Positions 16,773-23,633 of a DNA stretch of 24,255 bases are shown one piece after another. How positions within the stretch are numbered: the stretch's first letter is position 1; every line of letters begins with the position of its first letter. Source of the stretch: JBASEY01 sp049652745 (GTDB taxonomy: Bacteria; CSSED10-310); the NCBI GenBank assembly GCA_049652745.1, contig JBASEY010000039.1, forward strand, positions 1 through 24,255, given 5' to 3'. Both the position numbers and the translations under genes were made by a program. The notes under the pieces were generated by a model, which worked only from the letters and a program-made list of their open reading frames with translations, was not told the DNA's origin and ran no database searches.

Positions 16773-18033
16773 CCGCCGTGATCTGTTTGGCCTTTTCGTA
16801 AATTTTTTCGTCTGTCCAGTCCGCCGGGTTTTCAATCCGGCGGGCTTTTACTCCAAGATCATAGGAACCGGAATCCAACAGAATATCCATAGCCGTTTTT
16901 GCAGTATCTTTCGCGTTGAACACATCGACCAGCAACGTGTAGGTGAACCGCTCAACCGCGTCTTCCATGCGCTGCCGGATTTCTTTCGGCAACCCGGATA
17001 ACTTGTTTTCAAAAGGCAGATTCAGCTTTTTATAATCCCCCGCTTTCAAATTTTTTGCATCGGCATAGGCCGTCATTTCCGCCCACATCTCCTCGGTAAC
17101 ACCTTCCCCGACAACCTTGTCAAGCCGACCAGCAGCATTCATAAAGGCGTTTCCGTAATCATTGACGCGGATACCCCAAGAGATCATCTGCAGCGCGGTC
17201 GCAACGTTCGCTTTCGTCGTCTGCGTCTCGGCTGCGATCGATCGCAACCGATCAGAATTGTTGCCCGACGTGCCGTGCTGCGCGCCGGACACGTGATACG
17301 GCATCAACGCTTCATGGATCGAACGGGTCAGATCGACCTGTATTCCGGCATCCCCGGCCTCGATACCGTGTGTTGTGCCGTTGTTCATCGCGATCCAATC
17401 CGGAAAAATATCCCGGGCATTCAACCCTCGTATTAAAAAGAGCGCTTCTTCCGCTGAGGTCAGCCCGGTTTTTCCTTTGATTTCACCCACTTCCGTCTCA
17501 TACCCCGCCCAGGAGGGAATATGCTTGCTGAGCTCGATATTCGCGAGCAGATTTTTGTCGTCAGGCAAATGTGAGGCATCGATGGCTATCGACGTTATAC
17601 CCGCCTCAAACAGCGTCGGTATTTCAATATGAGCCGCAGCGATATCGCCATCGTTTTTTATCCCGTAGTGATCGGCGTGAACAGCAATGGGAACCGTGAT
17701 CTGCATCTCATTGCAAAATGCGTCGACCATCTGCGCGATATTCCAGTAATTGACCGCACAATAGGCATTGGCGCCGCCTTCCGACTTGGCGATCTCGATG
17801 ATGATCGCCGCGTTCGCCCGCTGAGCCGCCCGCAATACACCTCTGATCACAAACCGGCTGCGCCCGTTGGCCGCGATGGTCATAGCTTTACCTTTGGTCA
17901 ACATCGCTTTGTCGATCACTTTTCCACTGACCAACAAAGCCCTCGAATGAGGAAACAACGCTTGAACAGTCGGGGGACGCCCGATATCCAAAGCCGCCAT
18001 AAAATCTTTTGAATAACCCACTTCTTTTTTCAT
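16741..18033 (-). CDS. Class II (zinc) fructose-bisphosphate aldolase family
   Basis: A 430-aa protein of the class II aldolase fold, expected to cleave fructose-1,6-bisphosphate reversibly in the cytoplasm. Visible active-site features are VHADHYG, with Asp121 (catalytic) and His122 (zinc); an acidic run YETEVGEIKGKTG (Glu180-Glu184, metal region); NNGTTHG with His222; and SGAQHGTSG with His253 in the phosphate/zinc loop. It is longer than E. coli FbaA (about 360 aa), mainly through a C-terminal helical extension from about residue 330. A ketose-bisphosphate aldolase with another substrate (tagatose-type) cannot be excluded. The ATG has a GGAG about ten bases upstream. It is transcribed divergently from the proteasome-like pair across a 202-nt gap. 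Confidence 0.85.
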   Translation of the reverse strand: MKKEVGYSKDFMAALDIGRPPTVQALFPHSRALLVSGKVIDKAMLTKGKAMTIAANGRSRFVIRGVLRAAQRANAAIIIEIAKSEGGANAYCAVNYWNIAQMVDAFCNEMQITVPIAVHADHYGIKNDGDIAAAHIEIPTLFEAGITSIAIDASHLPDDKNLLANIELSKHIPSWAGYETEVGEIKGKTGLTSAEEALFLIRGLNARDIFPDWIAMNNGTTHGIEAGDAGIQVDLTRSIHEALMPYHVSGAQHGTSGNNSDRLRSIAAETQTTKANVATALQMISWGIRVNDYGNAFMNAAGRLDKVVGEGVTEEMWAEMTAYADAKNLKAGDYKKLNLPFENKLSGLPKEIRQRMEDAVERFTYTLLVDVFNAKDTAKTAMDILLDSGSYDLGVKARRIENPADWTDEKIYEKAKQITADKGAHGNFDD

Positions 18034-18152
18034 GTTTTTGTCTCCGATATGTTTGGCTGGAAACCCTCCGTTTCCAATTCAAATTCCCGCCTGACAGTTA
18101 TCACACTTATAAAGTTGAATTCAAGATAGCCCGTGTCGACTCATCATAAAAC

Positions 18153-18180
18153 TTGAATTTATATTTGCTGCTGCTAGTAT
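18153..18180 (+). promoter_or_regulatory. Putative promoter for the proteasome-like operon
   Basis: TTGAAT (18153-18158) and TAGTAT (18175-18180) are 16 bp apart in the divergent gap between the aldolase and the pair. The expected leader is about 48 nt and carries GGAGG at 18221-18225. A second TTGAATTC lies about 40 nt upstream. This is a pattern match only. Confidence 0.35.
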
Positions 18181-18235
18181 CGCGCCGACGGCTGAAAAGC
18201 CTGAAAACAGCAATAATAATGGAGGAAATTAATAT

Positions 18236-19348
18236 ATGGCGATCATCACATCTTTTCGATTTACACCTAACAGCGGCGCGATCTGTATCGACCAGGAATC
18301 ATGGCATATTCTGAGACGGAAAAACTGGTTTACCGATCATTTGTACGTGCTGCTGGATAGGGATTTGTCGGACAAATTCGGTGTCGAACTCGTTTATGGA
18401 GGTGTCGGCCACCCGCCTTTTCACCTGGAAGCCGCCGAACACGCTCGACTGATGCTCCGTGAATACCTGGCGGACCGTCAACCCGGCAGCGACGGCGTGA
18501 CGGTTGAATCTTTAGGAGCCATCGTGCTGGAAGCTTTCCAGAATGTCCACTCCCGCCGAGTCAACGACAAACTGAATTATCTGTTCGGTTTCAACCGCGA
18601 TGATTTCAATGCCGGCACATTCACGAATCCTGATGGAACCTTCGCTGTCCAGGACGAGACGGTGAAAGCCCGTGCGCTGGACATTATCCGAGGCGCTGAA
18701 ACCACCGGTTACGGACCGCTGACACCTCCTGTCGAGGCCTGCCTGATCGGCATCGATCCTAAATATGGGTTTTCGGCGTTCTGTCTGAAAGAAAAAGATG
18801 GTGTGCTGGGATTTCAATCCTGCTGGTTCGAAGCTCTCGGCCAAGGCAGACAGGGAGCCGCCATACGGTTCGCCAAACTACTGAATCAACGCACGCTCGA
18901 CTCCCGCCGCAACGGGGAAGGCCGGGATATCGGGCTGTATTACCTGATGGACGCGATCAGCGAAGCCATGGACCACTACGGACAAGACGGCGGCTTCATG
19001 CGAATGGTGCTTATCGACGGCGACGCAGTGAATGGCAATGAACGCCTGCGCGATATCAAAGACAACCCCGCTCGGCTGTGTGTCGAAATCGTCAAAGCCG
19101 CCCGCCACGAACTGCTCCCTAAAGAAACCGCCGTCGATCTCCTTCGGGAAACAATCCAAGCAGGCGATGCCATAGATACGGTGGAACAGAAACTCTTTGC
19201 CAGCGTGCCGGATCCTGCCCTGCTGGGTAAACTGCTTCGGCGATATAAAATCAAAGAACCCGGTTTGCCTCTAAAAGGCCCGGAAAAGGATATTTTCAAA
19301 GAATCCGCCGACAAGGTGGCGATTGCCGCAGAAGGAGACCTGTCATGA
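18236..19348 (+). CDS. Proteasome-fold (Ntn-hydrolase-like) paralog lacking the catalytic residues
   Basis: A 370-aa protein with GGAGG ten bases before its ATG. It aligns with the next gene's product without gaps over the first 20 residues: both have SGA at 13-15 and Asp at 19. They share a middle block (VNDKLNYLFGFNRDDFNAGTF versus TDDHLKLKYGFTTAELIAGKY) and a core strand block (IGIDPKYGFSAFCL, then EALGQGRQGA). The fold signature is that of proteasome beta subunits, but at the catalytic positions it has Ala2 instead of Thr, His35/Leu36 instead of Lys, and GQG (202-204) instead of GSG. Thr5 is an alternative N-terminal nucleophile only if the alignment is gapped and three or four residues are removed. 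It is probably a non-catalytic structural or regulatory partner. Its stop overlaps the next start by four bases (ATGA). Confidence 0.7.
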   Translation: MAIITSFRFTPNSGAICIDQESWHILRRKNWFTDHLYVLLDRDLSDKFGVELVYGGVGHPPFHLEAAEHARLMLREYLADRQPGSDGVTVESLGAIVLEAFQNVHSRRVNDKLNYLFGFNRDDFNAGTFTNPDGTFAVQDETVKARALDIIRGAETTGYGPLTPPVEACLIGIDPKYGFSAFCLKEKDGVLGFQSCWFEALGQGRQGAAIRFAKLLNQRTLDSRRNGEGRDIGLYYLMDAISEAMDHYGQDGGFMRMVLIDGDAVNGNERLRDIKDNPARLCVEIVKAARHELLPKETAVDLLRETIQAGDAIDTVEQKLFASVPDPALLGKLLRRYKIKEPGLPLKGPEKDIFKESADKVAIAAEGDLS

Positions 19349-20394
19349 CATCCGTTAACGCCATCAAATTCGATCGATATTCCGGTGCGATGGTCTGTGA
19401 CGAACAACGCCACTGGAACGACGAACGCCTGAAAGTATATGCAGCAGACAAAATTCGTATGATCGTACCCCCTGAAATATCTGAGCGGTACGGTTTGTAT
19501 GCTTGCTATGCCAATACAGGAACCTCCGCGATCGGCGACGAGCTGCGGTTGACCATATACCGGGAAGTCGAAAAACTGTTCCGGAAACAGTGCTTGGAAA
19601 CGACCGGCGAAAACGTCCCCGATACCTTTCTGACTATGGACAAACTTGCGCGCTTCGTATTCGACATCATCACTCGCATGAAACATCGACATACCGACGA
19701 TCACTTGAAACTCAAATATGGGTTCACGACCGCCGAATTGATCGCCGGCAAATATACCAGGGACGGCAAAACCTACACCATCGCCAATTCATCCGTTCGC
19801 AACGACGCCCTCGAAGAGATCGCGCAGAAACCCGGCGCCCTTTCCGCCAATGCGGTGTTCGGAAACGGAGGTATCGTCGCGGGTATGGATAGAGACAAGG
19901 GATTCGCCATCTACAACTATTCGATGCGGGACGGCTTTTTTGAACAGGTCGAATGTGGCTATGTGGCGTTGGGTTCCGGCGGCGACAGCACCAATTTCGT
20001 TTTGCCCCGATGGTTCAACACCACCGGTGTCGCAGGACGGGAAAACGGGCTGGACCCTGTCGACGGGCTGATCGCGATGATCGATGCCGTCAATATGGCG
20101 ACCGAACACAACCTGGGCGTTGACGGCTACTACAACATCATCCTTTTCGATGCACTGAACCGAACTGCCTGGGGTCATTACAAGGAGATCAACGATCACC
20201 GGTCACGGCTGGCAACGGAATTCGTCCGAGGCAAACGCGAAGGCTTCATTTCGCAGGCGGACTGCCGAAAAGGCATCGACGGTATTCTACGTCAAGGCGA
20301 GTCCGTCGATTGGGGCGAAGCGCTGCTGTGGAGTTCCACGACCGATGTCCGGGGCTTGCACCGCATGTTGCGCGGATATCCTGACAGACCGTAA
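19345..20394 (+). CDS. Proteasome-like N-terminal-threonine hydrolase, predicted active subunit
   Basis: A 349-aa protein whose N-terminus resembles proteasome-family proteases HslV and Anbu, which also begin Met-Thr. Removal of Met1 would expose Thr2. Asp19 follows SGAMVC, corresponding to Asp/Glu17 of proteasomes; Lys36 in AADKIRMI corresponds to Lys33; GYVALGSGGDS (Gly210-Ser211-Gly212) corresponds to the Ser129 loop. The strand before it, GIVAGMDRDKGFAIYNYS, is the usual proteasome strand pair. It is longer than HslV (about 175 aa), Anbu or 20S beta subunits because of an inserted segment at about 85-170 and a C-terminal extension from about 270. It is translationally coupled to its inactive-looking paralog. 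No ATPase, Pup or Pup-ligase gene is in the window. Fold by motif, not by search. Confidence 0.75.
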   Translation: MTSVNAIKFDRYSGAMVCDEQRHWNDERLKVYAADKIRMIVPPEISERYGLYACYANTGTSAIGDELRLTIYREVEKLFRKQCLETTGENVPDTFLTMDKLARFVFDIITRMKHRHTDDHLKLKYGFTTAELIAGKYTRDGKTYTIANSSVRNDALEEIAQKPGALSANAVFGNGGIVAGMDRDKGFAIYNYSMRDGFFEQVECGYVALGSGGDSTNFVLPRWFNTTGVAGRENGLDPVDGLIAMIDAVNMATEHNLGVDGYYNIILFDALNRTAWGHYKEINDHRSRLATEFVRGKREGFISQADCRKGIDGILRQGESVDWGEALLWSSTTDVRGLHRMLRGYPDRP

Positions 20395-20531
20395 AAAAGT
20401 TCCGTTTAACGCTGAACTCATGAAAAATTACTTTTATTAACAAGAGTCAAGAAGCTCTTCACGGTGGATATTTTATTTGGCCGCCACCAACCGATGTTGC
20501 TCATTGACGTCTGTTCCAATTAACAAAAGAG

Positions 20532-22004
20532 TTATGTGATATCGTCGAATGCACGTTGTTTGGCTCTGATCCTGTTGAGGCGGTGCATCAATTCGGAATG
20601 GGTTTCGCGGTCGAATCGTAATCGCGGAACATTTTCAAATGCTGCCAGAACCCATTTTTCCGCTTCCGAATAATTTTTTTCCTGATGCTCATGATACTTC
20701 GCGAGTTCTACATAGGGAAACTCGTTTGTTTTTCGAGTGGTTTGCGTCATCGTCCGCCAGATTTCGCAGGCTTTGTCCCATTGTTCAAGACGTTTATATG
20801 CCAGGGATAAATGCATCAGCGCCTGAGCGTATAAGGCCGGATTTAACCCTCGTTTCAGCGCTTCGTGATAAGATTTCGCCGCGCCGATATAATCGCCGCC
20901 ATCGCCCTGAATTCTGGCGAAAGCGTAGATGTCTTCCGCCGGAAAGCACCCGGGGGCGAGCGGGTCCTGCATGAAAGTGATCACACCGGCCAGCAGCGCC
21001 GCCATCGACACGATATCGTGAGCGTTATGGGCGAACGCCTGGTGGACGAATCGCGCATCCCGGCTTCTGACATATCGAAAATAGCGTTCGGGGAGCAATG
21101 CTCCTGGAATATCGTCGATTCGAAGGAATCCTAAAACGCCGGCTTCAACGGATGTCAGTTTGCAACTGTCCAGCCTGTGTTTGTACAGACGCCTGGCAAC
21201 ATGAAGCAAATCCAGATGCAGAGAATTCTGCATCGGTATTTGCCGGCGATTCATCGCAAACCGACTTTCAAGCAGCGGCCAGTCGTAGGTTTTACCGTTA
21301 TAGGTGACGACCGTCTCAAACCGGTTCATTCGTTCCGCCAACGCATGCAGTACGGCGGGTTCTTCCGGAAAATCCCGCATAAAATACTGTTCGACGACAA
21401 AAGAGCCCTCATCGAAATAACCCAACCCGGCCAGGAAAATATACACACCGGCGCCGGTATCGAGACCGGTGGTTTCAGTGTCGAGAAACAGGGTTTTGGT
21501 GAAATCCATGTTCGCCATGGCCGGGTCTCCTGTCAACATTTCCAGCGGTTCCGGATTCAAATCCAGTAGCTCGGATACGGCGATCGACCCTTGAAAATGA
21601 TGTCTTGGATAGACCGTTCTAACCCGAAAACAGGGTCCATGCGGCGTATCCAGATACTCGCCGGGTATCAAATCCTCGATGGATTGACCCGGGCCTTCGA
21701 CGATATCCGGCGTCAACAGACCGGCATTTGGCGCAGTCGTCTCTTCTTTGACGGTATCGTGAGGTCGCCGAAGCACGTCGGTGATCAGTGAGCGCAGATG
21801 GTTCAGCATGTTTTGCCGCTCGGATGCACCGACTTTTTCTTGAGCGGCCGATTCTTGAGCTACCGACGGGTCTGTTTGAGGCGCCGGAAGCCGGTCGGAT
21901 CGACTTTTTTCATCCAAACTTTCCGGATCGCCAGGCGGCTTCTTTTTTTTTCTCAGCAGATCGAGACGTTTTTTTAAGTCGGACACTTCACGTCCTTTAT
22001 CCAT
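20532..22004 (-). CDS. YprB-like RNase H-fold exonuclease-domain protein with TPRs
   Basis: A 490-aa protein. Residues 1-110 are a charged, low-complexity tail (KKKKPPGDPES) with a coiled or disordered look. The RNase H-like domain (about 168-345; RNase_H_2/YprB type) has DTETTG with Asp175 and Glu177, YNGKTYDWPLLESR with Asp241, and HNAHDIVSM with His326 and Asp330, matching the Exo I, II and III motifs of DEDDh-type nucleases. From about 365 to the end there are TPR-like helices (GDYIGAAKSYHEALKRGLNP, ALMHLSLAYKRLEQWDKACE). It probably acts on nucleic acid in the cytoplasm; the substrate is unknown. GAGGT lies six bases before the ATG. It follows the aminotransferase on the same strand with a 55-nt gap, so they may be co-transcribed. 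Confidence 0.85.
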   Translation of the reverse strand: MDKGREVSDLKKRLDLLRKKKKPPGDPESLDEKSRSDRLPAPQTDPSVAQESAAQEKVGASERQNMLNHLRSLITDVLRRPHDTVKEETTAPNAGLLTPDIVEGPGQSIEDLIPGEYLDTPHGPCFRVRTVYPRHHFQGSIAVSELLDLNPEPLEMLTGDPAMANMDFTKTLFLDTETTGLDTGAGVYIFLAGLGYFDEGSFVVEQYFMRDFPEEPAVLHALAERMNRFETVVTYNGKTYDWPLLESRFAMNRRQIPMQNSLHLDLLHVARRLYKHRLDSCKLTSVEAGVLGFLRIDDIPGALLPERYFRYVRSRDARFVHQAFAHNAHDIVSMAALLAGVITFMQDPLAPGCFPAEDIYAFARIQGDGGDYIGAAKSYHEALKRGLNPALYAQALMHLSLAYKRLEQWDKACEIWRTMTQTTRKTNEFPYVELAKYHEHQEKNYSEAEKWVLAAFENVPRLRFDRETHSELMHRLNRIRAKQRAFDDIT

Positions 22005-22059
22005 TCGGAAACCTCAGTGTCAACGACGACACAAATTTTTCGATCATCCTGTTCCAGGC

Positions 22060-23085
22060 TTAACCGACAATCGTCACCCAGTTGAATGGATCCTCGAGTT
22101 CACCCCACTGTATCCCGGTGAGTTTATTGTAGATTTCCCGGCTCAATTCACCGACATCTTCGGTAACCGTCCGAACAAATCTACCATTGTAAGCGACAAT
22201 GGTGCCGATCGGCGATACAACCGCCGCCGTGCCGCAGCCGAACGTTTCGTCGGCACTGTCCAAGACTTCTTCCAGCAGCAAGGGCCGCTGAACGACCGTC
22301 ATTTTGAGCATATCTTTAGCGATACGCAGGATCGAATTACGGGTGATACCGGCCAGGATGGTATCGGACAGCGCTGGTGTGACCAGGGTATTATCGATGC
22401 GGCACATGAAATTGCATGCGCTGAGTTCTTCGATGAATTCATGGCGATATCCATCCAGCCAGATCGCTTCCGTGCAGCCTCTCTCTTTGGCATAAGCAGT
22501 CGCCAGCATGCTCATCACATAGTTCGCGCCGGTTTTATGCGCGCCATGGCCGCCCGGCATCGCCCGTGTCATGTGATGTATCGTCATGGCTTTCAAGGGT
22601 TTGAAACCGGTTGCATAGTAGGGACCGACCGGCGAACAGAAAATCAGGAAAGTCGGTTTTTTACTGACGTTCACGCCCAACCCGGGTTCACCGATCAACA
22701 GCGGTCGGATATACAACGAACCTCTTTGGTTCGGGTTTTCATTGAATTCCGGTATAAACCGACGATTTCGTCTGACCAATTCGGTCACGGCTTCGACGAA
22801 CATATCGACGGGAGCTGCCGGCATCCGGATACCGATAGCGGATCGCTCGAAACGTTTGGCGTTTTCTTCGATTCGGAACAGCCGAGCTTTGCCGTCGCGC
22901 CCCAGATAGGCCTTGGCGCCTTCAAAAATCGAATTGCCGTAATTGATCGCGTAGGACGCATAGTGAATCATCAGGCGAGGATCGTCACCGGCAAAAAAAT
23001 CACCACTGTTTTCCCAGCGCCCGGTTTCGGGATTGTATGAATTGTTCACATACACAAAATCCGTCGATGTAAATCCAAAAGACAT
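22060..23085 (-). CDS. ilvE: Branched-chain amino acid aminotransferase
   Basis: A 341-aa fold-type IV PLP aminotransferase that interconverts Leu, Ile and Val with their 2-oxo acids. Motifs are YGNSIFEGAKAY (about 49-60), the PLP lysine Lys184 in GGHGAHKTGANYVMS, EELSACNFM for phosphate/ring contacts, and AGITRNSIL near the C-terminal third. Length and motif layout fit the longer IlvE type II subgroup, also found in eukaryotic BCATs. A D-amino acid aminotransferase or aminodeoxychorismate lyase is less likely given the length and the early IFEG motif. GGAGG lies six bases before the ATG. It may be first in a two-gene unit with the YprB-like gene. Confidence 0.9.
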   Translation of the reverse strand: MSFGFTSTDFVYVNNSYNPETGRWENSGDFFAGDDPRLMIHYASYAINYGNSIFEGAKAYLGRDGKARLFRIEENAKRFERSAIGIRMPAAPVDMFVEAVTELVRRNRRFIPEFNENPNQRGSLYIRPLLIGEPGLGVNVSKKPTFLIFCSPVGPYYATGFKPLKAMTIHHMTRAMPGGHGAHKTGANYVMSMLATAYAKERGCTEAIWLDGYRHEFIEELSACNFMCRIDNTLVTPALSDTILAGITRNSILRIAKDMLKMTVVQRPLLLEEVLDSADETFGCGTAAVVSPIGTIVAYNGRFVRTVTEDVGELSREIYNKLTGIQWGELEDPFNWVTIVG

Positions 23086-23198
23086 GTTTACCTCCTGTCA
23101 AAAAGAAATGGTATAGAATAATTCAATAAAGCCTTCATGCTGCAAACAGTCTAACTTTTGGCCCTGCTTTTTGCAACCGTGTTCCACCGGCGCAGAGT

Positions 23199-23406
23199 GC
23201 GCTCTGCGAGCGCTTCAGTGCTGAGTCCTGAGTGCTGAGTGCTGAGTTATGAGCAGCGCTCTTCGAGCGCGGTTCCTGGTTTCTAGTTTCTGGTTGGGGT
23301 TTTGGAGAGATTCATGTTATGCACTTTATCTTAATGGAGCTAAATTACTATAACTACTGAAATCTAACTACTTGGTGATTTGACATTGGATATTGGATAT
23401 TGAAAC
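23199..23406 (-). repeat. Composite heptanucleotide repeat element, copy 3 (inverted)
   Basis: Read on the minus strand it has the same order as copies 1 and 2. TNNCCAA-type heptamers (plus-strand 23372-23406, five units, two degenerate) and a 78-nt spacer are followed by ACCAGAA-type heptamers (23273-23293) and hairpin GCGCTC-TTC-GAGCGC (23256-23270). Then come five heptamers reading GTGCTGA on the plus strand (23218-23252) and hairpin GCGCTC-TGC-GAGCGC (23199-23213). It lies upstream of the aminotransferase gene. Confidence 0.75.
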
Positions 23407-23446
23407 TCCACCGCTTCCTGCTTCCCGCTCCCTGCTACTCCTTTCC

Positions 23447-23554
23447 AGATGTCTGTCCCCCGAAAATGGGACTTATGGGACGGATAGGACGTACAAAAAT
23501 TAAAATGGGACTTATGGGACGGATAGGACGTACAAAAATTGGATGTCTGTCCCC
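23447..23554 (+). repeat. Two perfect 39-bp tandem repeats bordered by a 14-bp repeat
   Basis: Identical 39-bp units occupy 23463-23501 and 23502-23540. Within each, a 9-bp period is visible (TGGGACTTA, TGGGACGGA, TAGGACGTA). The array is bordered on both sides by (A/G)GATGTCTGTCCCC (23447-23460 and 23541-23554). The TGGGACGGAT core is also present, complemented, in the repeats flanking the AbiE cassette. No transposase is nearby. Confidence 0.8.
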
Positions 23555-23586
23555 TTGAATGTCTATAATATGCCACATGAGTAATT

Positions 23587-23614
23587 TTGTCAAATATAAA
23601 ATAATTGGTATACT
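23587..23614 (+). promoter_or_regulatory. Putative promoter of the Asp-box protein gene
   Basis: TTGTCA (23587-23592) and TATACT (23609-23614) are 16 bp apart. The start of transcription would be near 23621, immediately before AGGGAG and the ATG at 23634, giving a very short leader. Confidence 0.5.
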
Positions 23615-23633
23615 CAAGAGAGGGAGAACAGCG

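Noticed and set aside
18236..18262. Thr5 of the first proteasome-like paralog as the catalytic Thr1
   Set aside because: The ungapped alignment with its paralog pairs Thr5 with Asn5 and Ala2 with Thr2, and the Lys and GSG positions are also lost; kept only as a minor alternative.
18976..19704. 242-codon minus-strand open frame across the proteasome-like pair
   Set aside because: It is antisense to two genes with clear start signals and motifs, and has no ribosome binding site or family pattern.
23463..23540. CRISPR-like array
   Set aside because: The two units are directly adjacent without spacers, and no cas genes are present.
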